Shown here in pieces: positions 9,136 to 20,974 of a stretch of 64,000 bases of DNA. The stretch is from contig OW679195.1 of the NCBI GenBank assembly GCA_940337035.1, positions 172,704,015 to 172,768,014 of the forward strand, read 5' to 3'. Within the stretch, counting starts at the first letter, position 1. The number at the start of each line of letters is the position of its first letter. The translations under genes were made by a program, and so were the position numbers. This DNA comes from Agriotes lineatus. Lineage: Eukaryota; Arthropoda; Insecta; Coleoptera; Elateridae. The notes under the pieces were generated by a model. That model did no database searches and was not told the origin of the DNA. It saw nothing but the letters and a program-made list of their open reading frames with translations.

Positions 9136-11495
9136 CAATTCTTGTCAGACAATTTGAAGCGAATAGCTCTGTACTTACAGCGCATTTTTATTTTCGATTA
9201 GTGACGATATCCAACAGCACTTTCATCTGAATGCTGTAGTTTTCTTATGTCATATGCATATTATAGTTTATAGTTAGTGCTAAGTCGATCATCAAGCTAT
9301 GCTAATCGTTTCAATGGAATTTTTAAAGCAAAATACAACGAATGGTATTTAAAAATTTGCACATACCTACTTCAATTGTTGAAATTTAACGGAATATCTG
9401 ATTTACATTTCCTTACCTTTACATTCTATAGATCATTCAAATTGTGTTGATGGTTCAGGTTTATGGATAACATAATTGCGTATACTAGTAAGTAGTCGTT
9501 TCCCAGTTAAAACTTCGTGTCTGGTGCAGTAGAAAAATTTATTTTATTTAGTTCCATCTAACATTCAAATATTTTCGATGAGTTTCTTAGCAAAACTACT
9601 GTTTACCATTAAATTGTTAGTAGCATATACCAGTGGTGGCTGGTGATAATTGTTTTTGGAAAGCTCTTGACTTGATAATGGTTTGAAAATGCCAAAATTC
9701 GCTTTCATTAATTTGTTCTTTAATTTTTTGACGACACTTTGTAAGCATACTGTCCAGAATTTCATTTTATGCAGTTTTGGATGTAGTTTTAAAAAACACT
9801 ACATTATTTAAATGTTCCACTTCTGAAGACAACTCTAATAATTCTTGGAAAACACTTCAGAGTCCATCATGTCGTCTTATTCCTAACAGGTTTCCGCCAA
9901 TTTGTAAGCAATTAATTATTCGCTTTACTATCCGCATACCTGTTTTTAGCCACCTACTCACAATTTTTAATTATATTTTGTCTATAAACTGAATTTAACT
10001 GAACTGTAATATTTACAGAGCCGAATAATACAAATTCCGCACAACAATGCACATGACGTGCAGAATCTGATCTTTAAATCATAATTTTGACCAAATTTTG
10101 TCCGTTCTTTCAAAATGAAACAGAACACATGGAAAATAAAACAGAGCCTTTTAATTCATCACATTCACAAATCTATTTGTTTTTCTTGTAGATTTCAAAC
10201 AGCAGTTTCACGTGTTAACTTCCAATAATTTTAAATTATTAGTTCTGCTTTCTGTTTCATTTTTATAATATAAAGTAAAGCTCAATTTTACTAATATCTA
10301 AAATAATTAACAAATCAGAACAAGATAAATAAAAATCATTAACAAAACAGAACAAGATACATAAAAATCATTAATGCACTGCTTTATAAGTTAACTTCCA
10401 ATGATTTAGCATATATTGCATGCTTTTTGCTATATTTTTATAAAATAAATATCAAATCTTAATAGTACTAATTCGTATTGTTAAATGTAGTGTTCCTGGA
10501 CTTAATTCAGTTTAAAAAAGATGTGAAGTTACTGGAAACTAACTAGTTGAGGTCTTCATTAACGTAATACTTTGCAGTAAATGAGGAAGTAAAAACCATT
10601 TAGCCACGAGAGTAATTTATTTCCTTTGAGTAGGTACTCTTAACGTGTTGTGTAAGTCTGTTTAGATAAATGGCAATGTCGCCAAACAAACAGCGGCCAT
10701 AATCACCGGTACAAAAGTGCGAAGTAACGATTATTATCAGAAGTGAATGTCGGCGTGTCATATGCTTAAGCGTATAACTTAATACAGGAAATTTTATGGA
10801 CTTTCACTCTCGTTTCTTAACGTAGTTATCGAAAAGGAAATGTGTAACTGAACCGAGAACGCGTAATTGTTTAAACCACACAAACGTGTTCTGCATGCCA
10901 TTTATTACGGGTTCGGTGGACACAGAAATTTAATTATGCACCACAAGTGGACCCCATTGTGCTTCAGCGAGAGATATTTATGGCTTCATAGTTTCAACTA
11001 TTGTTTTCTTTAATTAACAAAATTACGTCACTTTTTCAATATGTAAAAACAGTTTCGAAATTACCATATAAAAACATTAAATATGATATACAGTGCGCCC
11101 ACGGATAGGCGATACAAGAGGAAAAACTTTTATTATTATTGATTTCTCAGAAAATGTTATTCCTGATAAAAGTTCCTGAATCTTCTTAAACTAAAAATAT
11201 ATTTACCAAAATTTAAATATCTTCTTTCGAATACGGGGGAGGTTCAAAAATATGAAAATGGTTCAAGAATAAAGTACCCTTATTCCCGCGTGTTAATGCC
11301 CAAAAATGTTGCTTTAGGAAGTCATTACAGTGCCTCTAGATTTCTATAACGAGATTTTGTCTAATTTCCAAATCAACATAACATTCTAAAGCTTTGCTGT
11401 GACATAAACACCAATGCGAGAGGTAGAAAATAACCTCCAGCCGGTTGGAAAGTTGCAGTGAGTAGAAAATACTCTTTTTTTGATAGTCAAAGTGA
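9136..11495. other. Unique non-coding stretch
   Basis: No supported gene or repeat. 10640-10960 is GC-richer and might be conserved non-coding DNA. A tandem near-repeat of aacaaaacagaacaagata occurs at 10310-10370. Confidence 0.3.
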
Positions 11496-11499
11496 CGTC

Positions 11500-11910
11500 A
11501 GTGGACGCAATAGTTATTTATGTCTAACTAGTACATTATTGTTTCTTAACAACTGAGGTACAAGGCGTATTATGGAGTACAAAGTACACTGGCGGGAATT
11601 ATGAGCTTCTATGGTATTTGAATAGTCAGAAATTACATAAGAAACAATAATAAGACATAAATGTATGCACCACGGGCATTACTTGATGTATATACCATCG
11701 GGCGACTTTCCAACCCTCGAGTCAGAGGCCTTCGGGATTGTAAACTTCACCCTCGAGCGGGCATAAACACCGACATAATGCCCTTAGTACATAAATAACT
11801 ATTATGTACCAAGAGCGTAAGAAGGCGTTTATGGCAGCGGCGTGAAAATTATAGCTCAAGGCATAGCCGCGGGCTCTATAGTTATGCACGAGGTTCATAC
11901 AATAGTTTAT
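11500..11910. mobile_element. GC-cored MITE family with TAGTTATTTATG ends, copy 1, plus nested relatives
   Basis: The core unit (about 11649-11810) starts taagacataaatgtatgcac then cacgggcattac and ends aatgcccttagtacataaat then aactatta. The arms are inverted copies around a CpG-rich centre. The same unit occurs at 39347-39478 and 42437-42592. Left of it, 11505-11650 is another inverted pair (tattgtttctta with its inverse). Right of it, 11815-11905 (aagaaggcgtttatggc, then gccgcgggctcta) resembles 39675-39755. No coding capacity. Confidence 0.55.
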
Positions 11911-12089
11911 GTATAGAGCGGAATATTCACAATTAAAAACAGATTTCTAATTTTTTATCAATTTTGGTAAGCTACGACGTCACTGCTTGCCAAACTGAGA
12001 AAGAATACCCTGCCCTGGCGGTAAAGTAGTTAGTGTCGCTTAGTGGAACGTAAAGTGATACATTGAGTCCTTAAAGATAGGATATAAAT

Positions 12090-12320
12090 AAAGTGACCAA
12101 TTCCGCCCGGTCCTACTTAAGAATTTTATCGCCCGTTGACGTCATCTTAGCGGGCAAAAAAGAATTTTATCGACGGAGGGCGAAAATACTGACGTTACAC
12201 CTGAAAATGGGGTCTAAAACGTATACTCGTGTTATTGATCGAGCGTACATAAAGTTACTTTACTGCTCGCACGTTACTTATCGCCCTCCGGGTGTAAAAT
12301 TGTACTTTCGGTCATGATAA
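12090..12320. repeat. GC-rich inverted-repeat segment, probable MITE
   Basis: Contains duplicated gaattttatcg segments and an inverted cggagggcg / cgccctccg pair with gttacacc and its inverse alongside. A 74-codon plus-strand frame over it (12093-12317) appears to be a by-product. Ends not confidently defined. Confidence 0.35.
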
Positions 12321-13482
12321 CGAAGATACAAACTTTCATTTTCGGCCCTGTTGTGCGCAATAACAATTTATATTAATCTATTCCCATTTTTTATGAAAGG
12401 CAACATTAAAAGATTTATAAGAAATTATGGTTTTAATATCAGATTGCCATATTGAAAGTTTATTCTTTTTTTTCGGTCAATAATTAACCAATTTATATTT
12501 ATACGGGGCGTCGGCGTCGTCTAAAACATATAAATATAGTCTTCCCTACGGGGGATGTCACTGTAGATATGAATGACAAAAAAATAATATATGAAAATTA
12601 TATTTTCCAAGATAACGCTACTTAGTTCAAATATAATATTGACGAGCATTAACTTCAAGGAAGAGATAGCCGTAGCAGACCGAGCATTAAACCTGATTAA
12701 GGTAAAATGTTGTATCCATTGAATAGAAAGTGTCATTAAGGAAAAAAAATAGAACAGTCAATCATTGTCATCTACATCTAAAGGAAAACTATTTCATAAA
12801 ATATTTGAAACAAAATATTATATTTGGTCGAAACAAAGAATCAGAAATGTATGAAATGGTTTGTGATTTAAAACATGTTTTCCTTATAACATTTTTATCA
12901 GTTTCAATGGGGAGAATGAAACTGATTGTTTTAATTCTCGAGCTGCTGATGACCTTTCGCGAGTAGGCAAATTAAAAATTAATACTATACTGCAAATGAC
13001 ATTTAGACGTGTGGACCAAGTTGAATGAAATTCTTTAATTTTATTTGAATATCCAATGTTTTTGTCATTAAAATCTAGAGTGAAGTTTATCTGTTTAGTA
13101 TGTTACAGTTAAATCATGAGATGCCGTTTGTTTACAGAATAATTAGATATTCTATACACTAACTGAGCTCTTTATGTAAGGTATAAAATGAAAATAATAA
13201 TGCAATTTGATCTTTTGCATAGAATTATAATCTTTGCGCCCAGGAAACCGATTGCAAAATTGAGCATTTTCTATACATTTATTAAAAACACTTCATATGC
13301 AATGGTCTTTCCATCCTTTGTTTCTCAGCTGTCGGGCAACCTGATTTGATATATTTTCAGAAAAGATGGGGCAGTCACTGTCTAAATCGCAACAAATATC
13401 AAAAATTATTAAGATACACAAAAAATACAAGAAACGTCTCTTTCTGGAAATATTTTAGAGTTATCGACCTTGTCATTGTTAC

Positions 13483-13605
13483 TCTGTGATCTGTGTTGAG
13501 ATTGAGAATGTTTATTGACAATTGAGCGTCTTCTTTTGCTGATACATTCGTTGCAGCACCTATTGCTAAAATGACGATGCCGATGGACGCTTCTTTCAAC
13601 CACAT
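13483..13605 (-). CDS. Possible first coding exon with a signal peptide
   Basis: The minus-strand ATG at 13605-13603 opens a 41-codon stretch. It begins MWLKEASIGIVILAIGAATN, a hydrophobic run fitting a secretory signal, then VSA with possible cleavage after SA, and a polar continuation. A GT donor (gtaaca, not a strong match) follows codon 41. No homologous family is recognised and no second exon was found to its left. It would be a separate gene, downstream of or nested in the ZP gene. Chance is a real alternative. Confidence 0.2.
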
Positions 13606-13736
13606 TTTGGCTTACACAAACATTTTACAAAACCTTAGCCACTATAAGTAATGTTATTCCATAGATTACTATGTAAATTATAAAATCACGAAAGGCCTTA
13701 CAGACTTTACCTGTCATCCAAAAGGTATTCAAGGGT

Positions 13737-13946
13737 AATACCACAAGCAGTGGATATATTTTTGACAAATATTTTGACGTTTCTATGTAAATTATTGCGT
13801 TTAAATTTCACGATACAAAATCACATTAAAAATGTCACGAGCCGAAGGCGAGTGACATTTAAATGTGATTTTGTTGAGTGAAATTTGCAATAATTTCTAT
13901 GGAAATGGCAAAATATTTTAAAAAAATCACTTCGAGTGGTATTTGG
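13737..13946. mobile_element. 210-bp palindromic MITE
   Basis: Outer arms contain aataccac with agtgg at the left and cgagtggtattt at the right. Inner arms contain attattgcgtttaaatttca and its inverse, and cacattaaaaatgtcac with its inverse, around a gccgaaggc centre. No open frame and no confident target duplication. Confidence 0.6.
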
Positions 13947-14645
13947 AACGACTATTTAACAATATTAATACATAACTATTCACTTTAGTGAAAAATAATC
14001 CAACAATTAACATGATTATTCATTCTCAATTAAATTCAGCGGAATACTACCAACACATATAATTTAAAAAATTTTAACGCAAGCCAAACTTTGTTTACAC
14101 AGTTTGTTGATGTTTAGTTTTACGTAACCTAGCGATATCACTAAGGACAGAACATTGTTGCTAAGCGATATTTCGCAATAGGGCTACTTAGTTTTTGAGT
14201 AGGTACATTGTTTTGTGAATATTTTGCATGGTGCCCAATATTCAGTGATATACTGTCCCTATTGGTTGAAAGAAGCACATCCCTGCAATATGATTAGCTT
14301 CTATATTATAGCGTTGAATAGTCTATAAAATATCTAAGTGTAGAATAATGTCATATTTTACATTTTAATTAAACGAATTCGTTATTCTATAGAATAATCA
14401 GATATTCTATACAATAACGAATAATGGATTATAGGCTTTAACTGTAACATATACACTGCATATAATAAACTCTAAATATTGATGCTGAAGAATAACTAGA
14501 TTATTTTATTAATTTAATCAAAGGATGAGAAATATAGTATTTTAAAAATACCGTTGTGTGTTTTTTACTTGACTGTTACTTGTTAAATTCAAAATTACTA
14601 CCTATATTTCCTCAAAATTCATGTTATATTACCCTAGTATTGTGT

Positions 14646-14745
14646 NNNNNNNNNNNNNNNNNNNNNNNNNNNNNNNNNNNNNNNNNNNNNNNNNNNNNNN
14701 NNNNNNNNNNNNNNNNNNNNNNNNNNNNNNNNNNNNNNNNNNNNN
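14646..14745. other. Assembly gap (100 N)
   Basis: Exactly one hundred N, the conventional placeholder for a gap of unknown size. The 67-codon plus-strand open frame that crosses it is not meaningful. Confidence 0.98.
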
Positions 14746-14808
14746 CTATTCTGCATTAGCTCAATTACTCCTACATTGTTCCGATCTATAACCAAAACAT
14801 AATATGTA

Positions 14809-15042
14809 CAGTCGTGTGCAAATAAATCTGGGACAGTGTTTTTTTCACATGCAGATTCAGTTAAGAATTGAAGAATATCTCCATGGATTTCCTGCTATCA
14901 GAAAGAGTTACATTAAACTTTAACAGGTACTGAAACCCGTAACTCTCTCTGATAAGAGGAAATCCATGGAAATATTCTTCAAATTCTTAACTGAATCTGC
15001 ATGTGAAAAAAACACTGTCCCAGATTTATTTGCACACGACTG
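14809..15042. mobile_element. 234-bp palindromic MITE with TA target duplication
   Basis: Arms of about 100 bp are near-perfect inverted copies beginning CAGTCGTGTGCAAATAAATC, with TA at 14807-14808 and 15043-15044. The centre is a short loop near 14925. Typical Tc1/mariner-dependent hairpin MITE, well preserved and therefore relatively young. Confidence 0.8.
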
Positions 15043-15528
15043 TACATTATGTGTTATGTATTGGAAATTAAGAGGTATTTATTAAGAAGTGTAGAAAGAA
15101 AGAAATATGCGGGACTGCTTGCTAATCGCAATAAAAAACAGTGGTAAAAACTTTATGTTTATCGATCGTCCGGGTTAAAGGCGGCAAAAAATTGATTTAT
15201 GTTCATATCATATGACGACGGATCGACCGCGAGCGCTCTGCCTTGCTTATGGTTATGAGTTATGAATGACGTATTATTTACAGAATTTCGATCACTCGCA
15301 GGTCGCTGAGATACGGCACGTAGTACGTATCAGGATGAGGTTATTTTTCATTCGAATACTTGGAACGAAAACCGAGTTACATAGGTTATTGCAATAACCG
15401 GATAACCGGTTATTTTTCATTCGAATAAGCCCATCACTAATTACGTATTAGTTACTAGTGAGTCACCCGAACTACGTTTCGGTTCGCAAAATTAAGAGAG
15501 ATTCATCAATATAAATTTAAAAAAAAAA

Positions 15529-15605
15529 GGATGCATCGGCGGGATCGAACCCGGGGCCACCCGCGTGATAGGCCAGCACCCTACCGCAGGACCACCTCTC
15601 TTGTT
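15529..15605 (-). pseudogene. tRNA-Gly-like sequence inside a repeat
   Basis: On the minus strand the unit reads gcggtaggg (A-box-like) and cgggttcgatccc (B box) and ends ccgatgca, close to the 3' half of insect tRNA-Gly. The 5' acceptor strand does not pair with the 3' strand, and the anticodon loop is altered relative to the 62.5-kb copy. A run of ten T on the minus strand follows directly and would end Pol III transcription. Confidence 0.5.
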
Positions 15606-15812
15606 TGAATAATGCGCGCACCCGAGTTAATAGTGCACGGCGTAAGGCGCTCCGCCCTGCTGCCTAGAGGTGTTAATTAAATTAAAACTTTTTCGCACTT
15701 TTTTTGAAAATAAAAACCGGCCTACGATCTAAATCTAAAAATTAGCAAACTTTTAAGCCATCGTACAACTTAATCGGTCCAGTATCTTCGGAGGAGATAG
15801 CGAACAAACATA

Positions 15813-15850
15813 GACGCAAACACGCAAACACGCAAACACGCAAACATACA
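15813..15850. repeat. Short (CAAACACG)n tandem repeat
   Basis: About four copies of an 8-base unit (caaacacg), ending in a degenerate caaacata copy. Confidence 0.85.
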
Positions 15851-15880
15851 AAGAGAGCACCGATTTTATGTTATAGATTA

Positions 15881-16129
15881 CAGTGTACATATTTTGTTAA
15901 TACAATTTGCTCAAAAAGAAATTAGATAAGGGTTGGTCATGGAAAATAAAACTAATGTCAACAGCAAGCTTTAGAGACAGTAACCTTTAGAATTTCCAAT
16001 CACGATTATCAGCGTATAATATAAACTTACAATATCAATAACAGTGATGGGAGTTAATTAATTCTAAAGCTTACTGTTGACATTAGTTTTATTTTCCATG
16101 GTCAAACCAATTTCTTTTGGAACACACCG
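15881..16129. mobile_element. 249-bp MITE with TA target duplication
   Basis: Inverted arms: aatgtcaacag then caagctttaga at the left and tctaaagctta then ctgttgacatt at the right, with tggtcatggaaaataaaact outside them and its inverse. Ends CAGTGT / CGGTGTGTTCC, with TA at 15879-15880 and 16130-16131. The left arm carries a short extra insertion. It sits exactly at the end of the preceding repeat. Confidence 0.65.
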
Positions 16130-16134
16130 TACAT

Positions 16135-18665
16135 AGTAAAATGGGAGGTATGGATGTGAAAATTATTCGGGATGGAATTTCACAAATATTGTCGTCCTAA
16201 TCTTTTGCCTTTGTTTTTGTTTTTAGGAATTACAGAGCCATTTAAATTTTTAATAAAATCTCACGGTATGCTATGTCACATCTTCCAATTATGTAATTTA
16301 TTTTTCTTGTATGTTCTTGTAATTCATCTTCTAAAAAGTGTTTTGACTTTCTGAAGAAGTCTTCCGTACTACTGTCGTTTTGGAAAATAGCACACATTGA
16401 CGTCAACAAGTAGTGCTGTAAAAATAACCGGTCGATTTACAATTTTCCGGTAGTCAGAGCTATCCAAGACTTGCATTTTATTCGGTCTGCATTAGGAATT
16501 CCTAGTGCGCAGTCTAGTTTCAACATTCTCTGCAGCTATTCTAAAATATACTTGAAATGGCATCCGCGTCCAAAACCCCGAATTTCAAATTACTCAGTAC
16601 ATGTGCCTTACTTTAAATGGCGTTTTGAAATGTAAAGCAAAATTACCCAACGTGTCTGTTAAAGTTACGAAATTCAGACTTGCAATTCTGAGAATTTTTA
16701 CTCCACCTTCCAATTCTTGCAGTGCTTAGTGGTGATTGAAGACGTCGTAGTCCTAAAAACTGCTCTAAAAATCAGACACGCAATGCAAGTAACGACGTTT
16801 TAATCCCACCTACAACAGTTGTGAGAAAATATGCAGTTTTTGTTGTTACTTTCACTTTTATGGATGGTTGTTACATATGGGAATCTGGTTAAATTCGACT
16901 TTTATTTGTAGAAATGAAACAGTGACCTTGCATTTCCTCACTGTTTTTTTTTATGTTGTTCCAGTTCTGGAGACGTAGAATTGCCAAGATTATTATTAGG
17001 TACAATGTTTTTATTTTATTGCAAAACTATTGAAGCAAAAACTGATAACTCGCTGAATAATAATAAGATAATAAGGTAATGTAACACCTCCTTAACAACA
17101 GGTGTTGTGGCCTTCCATAACGAACCATTATTACATAAGTAAGCTCTAATTTAGGACTACACCTGCGACTTCTTTAGAATCTACTCATGAACCACAACTA
17201 ATAAATAATGACAAAGAAATAGATGCCGCATTCCTGCATTAAATAACTGGATTATCTGCAATAAAAATAATGCTTTTGTTTTATTTGGCTTTGATTAAAA
17301 CCGGACTGACGCAGGCACTGCGGGTCACACGAACTACTTTACAGTCAGCTGCATATCTGATGAAGTAACTGCTTCTCATAACGTGTTTTTGGAAATGGCT
17401 AAATGCACAAGGTGATCTTGTTTACTAAAAACGTGTTATTAAAGAAAACTTGTATGAAGTTGGCGTTTCATGAATGTTGTACTGATCACTGGGTTTCTTA
17501 ATACAGTATGGCTTATTGTTAACACGAGCAGCATAATTTATCAGTTCAAAAGAATGATTTGTGTTACATTATTCGCGAACTGTAAATAATCGTTATTCTA
17601 AATATTTAGTATGACATATAAACATTTACTGCATTTTATAGATATATCTCAATAATAGGTTGGAATTTACCTAAATAGTACAGTGGAATCTCGATTATCC
17701 GGGAGTCGTGTACAACAACAACCCCCTACCCCGAATAGTAGAGAGTCTATTGTGTAGGAATTTCCAGAGCAATCTGACTCGCCAATTTTTTATAATTATC
17801 AGTGCCAGATCGTTACTAGCCTTGTAATAATTTAGGCGATTTTTTAAAAAAATTTCCTAGTTAAATTAACTGTACTAATGTTGGCACTACTAGTTAATGC
17901 TGAATTTGATTTTATGGCATAATAAACTTAAATCCTTTATTTTTCGTTTTGCTAACTTGAGGTAGGAGTCAGATTCTATTATAACTGCATTAATTCAGAT
18001 TTTTTTGCATGATTCTTGTAGAATTCAACCAAAACACACAAGTTTAGCAAAACCTTTCACACTAACTGAATTTTATAAAAAACCAGAGGCAATTCGCTCT
18101 CACAAAGACTATATTTAGAAACATCCTAATTGCTGCACAGCGCTACAGCTAAATTACTTCTTTAAAAAGCAGTCGACGCCCAATAGGCTTACTACAATCC
18201 CTAATTAAAATGCCTAGGAAATTCCTATTATTGCTTACCTTTGTGCACCAACCGCGATTCTTAGCGTGAGGTAATCTCCGCCAGTCTTATGTAAAGTTCT
18301 TTGTGCAGTGTGTAGAGCGGTGTAGAATTCCGCGAAGAAGTGACTCAGACAAAAATCAGCGGATACGTTTTACTACACAGTCAATTTATCACGTTTGCGT
18401 CGCATCCTTTTTGGAATGCTCAGGACAAGACAATGGCTTATCCGCATCGGTAATCTCGTCTCGTAGATAAACTACGTTATCGTATTAAAAAAATCAGTTG
18501 TCAGAATCCAAGAACTATACAAGGGCAGATGGTAATAAAAACAGGATGAGCAAGTCGATGATCTTACTCCACTTACTATTTTGATCTTACTCCTTAAATC
18601 ATAGGGGAAATTTTAAAAAATCGTTTAAAGTCTAATCTAAGATATTCTCTAAAACTGTTTATAAA
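16135..18665. other. Unique non-coding stretch
   Basis: No supported gene. 16440-16810 and 18170-18480 are GC-richer than the rest but have no recognisable coding structure. Confidence 0.3.
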
Positions 18666-18669
18666 AAGT

Positions 18670-18800
18670 GTAGTCCGCTGGGATTCGATTCGAAGTCCGC
18701 GAGTTCCCAGGTGAATATTTCGATGCTAGTGTCTTGTCCGTCGTTAGAATAACTGAGGCACGGCTGCTGCCTTATAAACACACCATACTATTCTTCCCAT
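18670..18800 (-). mobile_element. tRNA-like SINE fragment
   Basis: On the minus strand, 18790-18672 contains tataaggcagc, an A-box-like region and a B-box-like cttcgaatcgaatccc. Position and flanks (ttataaacacac upstream) resemble the SINEs at 3 kb and 7 kb, but similarity is weak, so this may be a different or older subfamily. Confidence 0.35.
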
Positions 18801-18967
18801 TTGCGATGTTCACCCTGTATTTGTTAGGTCTTATTTTCGCCAATGATAAAGGCTAAGCTATGTGTAAATTATTACTTTTCTCAGTTAAAGCAAAAGTAAA
18901 CAAAATATTATTTTTTACGGTGCCCTCCTTGTATACAGAGTTGTATTTGCGTATGAACTCGATGGTA

Positions 18968-19257
18968 CGTTGTTAAGGGCTACTCCATGGGCATGAGAAA
19001 AATAAGGAAAGATTTTTTCTGTTATATTTTAGAAGAATTTTTTAATTTTGAATTTTAAAATTTCTCAAGTTTCTGTTCGTTACTTGACAAAAGTATTTAT
19101 ATTCATACTATTATCTTTAAGTGGGTAATGTTTTTCGATCCTAATACTGAATATTAAAGAAATTAATAATCAAACTTTGGGCTCCCACTTTCAGAAATAT
19201 AACACAAAGAATTTTTTCCTTATTTTTGTCATACTCAGGGAGTATCCCTTAGCAACG
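18968..19257. mobile_element. 290-bp MITE with TA target duplication
   Basis: Inverted ends CGTTGTTAAGGGCTACTCC and CGTTGCTAAGGGATACTCC continue into inverted gagaaaaataaggaaa blocks. TA flanks both sides (18966-18967 and 19258-19259). Non-coding. Confidence 0.75.
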
Positions 19258-20262
19258 TAGCAGAGAATTAATAAGCCATTTTTTAGCACCCTGTATATTT
19301 CTCTGAAATTTTCTCGGTTTTATGCCAGGTAGACATATAATATGCATGCAAAATATCGTTTTTCACCAACAATAAGTAATAATTTAATTTGTATATCAAG
19401 ACACTGAAATGAGCTTCAGCGCAGATGGGTAAGTACATTGTGTTTTTTTTTAATCGAGAAATCGCAAAATTATAACATACTTTTGTAGGTTATGTTGACG
19501 TTGGTTGACGGTAATCTGTCGCCCTGCCAACTACAAATAATTGTAAAACTATGAATTATTTCACTGTCGACGTTCTTTAGTGTCAATTTCAAAAAAATAT
19601 TTTTTGAGTTATACCTCCAACAGACAGACGAAATTGAAAAAAAGCAGTTTTTCGTCATCTAGGTATCCTGAAACGTGAAGATCTAAAGAAATCTCGGAAG
19701 ATGTTTTTTTCGTGATTACAATACTTCCTTCGTCGACGAAGGAAATAAAAACAAAATATTCTAAACATAAACAATAATGAAATTGCATGATATAAATAAG
19801 TTTCCTCCACTAGAAATAAATGATGATGTTTTTTATATCATTGTGAATCGATATCAGTATCATTTTTGTCCTATCAGTATTTTCTACATTTATGTCCAAC
19901 TTTGGTATTCATTCTTCAATTTAGATAGTTTTATTTTCAGGTCAGTTTGTCATCAAATTTCTAATAATTCAAAGCCACTTCTTGGTCTTCTCCAGAAATA
20001 TTTATTAAATACATTTAAAAAATAGGCATTTACCACATGTTTAGAAACCGAGACACAGGATCCATCATCAGGCCAAAATGTGGCGAGGAAGACCAAGAAG
20101 TGTTTCATTTGGCTTAACCTTTCAATTCCATTATTAGAAGGATGGACTACTGTTTGTTCAAATTATTCCATTTATTATTTTTCTAGAATATTGTTATTAA
20201 CAAAAACACCAAATGAAAATGAAAATAATTTACGCATGAAATGCTATTTAGAACAAGAAGTA

Positions 20263-20971
20263 AAGGGTGTTTTCTTAGAGGGATACAACTTTAAATTGAA
20301 ATAAAACACAGAAAGATGTTTTTAATATCCATGAAATTGACTTTATCTGAAAGATAATTTTATGACAATTATGTTTGAATATGATTTCGGACATGTGACG
20401 GCCGCAGCTGGCGTGTACATGACGTAATCTGTAGGTCCAATTTTCACACGCTGTATTTCGGCAATAACGCGTCGAATGTTGGCTTCCAAGTGCTCAATTG
20501 TTTCCGGTTTATGGACGTAGACATGCGACTTTACATATCCTCAAAGAAAATAATCTAATGGCGTCAAATCGCACGAAAGAGGTGGCCAGTTAAAAATCCA
20601 TTTCGTGGATCTGTTAACTGGCCACCTCGTTTGTGCGATTTGACGCCATTAGATTATTTTCTTGGAGGATATGTAAAGTCGCATGTCTATGCCGATAAAC
20701 CAGAAACAATTGAGCACTTGAAAGCTAAAATTCGACGCGTTATTGCTGAAATGAAATACAGCCTGATTTACTGCGAAAAGAGTGTGTGAAAATTGGACCT
20801 TCAGATTACGTCATGTATACGCCAATCGCGGCGGTCACATGCCCGAAAGCATATTCAAACATAAATGCCATAAAATTATCTTTCAAATAAAGCCAATTTC
20901 ATGGATATTAAAAACATATTTCTGTGTTTTATTTCAATTTAAAGTTGTATCCCTCTAAAAAAAACACCCTT
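20263..20971. mobile_element. Fold-back element made of two inverted Tc1/mariner 3' ends
   Basis: The whole 709 bp is an imperfect palindrome centred near 20604. Both ends begin AAGGGTGTTTT on their own strand and are flanked by TA (20261-20262 and 20972-20973). The right arm, read on the plus strand from about 20634, encodes the C-terminal part of a Tc1/mariner-superfamily transposase: CDLTPLDYFL (with the last catalytic D), then GYVKSHVYADKPETIEHLK, then, after a stop and a frameshift, NWTFR and RGGHMPESIF. The left arm encodes the same region on the minus strand with about 20 bp deleted. No N-terminal part is present, so the element is non-autonomous. The intact TA duplication shows it moved as one unit. 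Confidence 0.8.
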
Positions 20972-20974
20972 TAC

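Larger units (their letters stand above)
15446..15880 (-). mobile_element. tRNA-Gly-headed repeat, copy 1
   Basis: Shares with the 62.4-kb copy the segment ctagtgagtcacccg, ttcggttcgc, then agagagattcat, followed by an A run and a minus-strand tRNA-like unit. Beyond the tRNA-like unit the sequence ends with aatcggtccag, an aacacgcaa microsatellite and an AT-rich tail, a layout seen in dispersed insect SINE or Helitron-like repeats. The exact class is not certain. Confidence 0.45.

Noticed and set aside
14556..14759. 67-codon frame with an undefined middle
   Set aside because: Crosses the N gap.
15813..15850. Possible CRISPR-like direct repeats
   Set aside because: An 8-base microsatellite without spacers, in a eukaryotic genome.
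20080..20304. 74-codon plus frame before the fold-back element
   Set aside because: Runs into the transposon terminus and has no domain. Chance frame.
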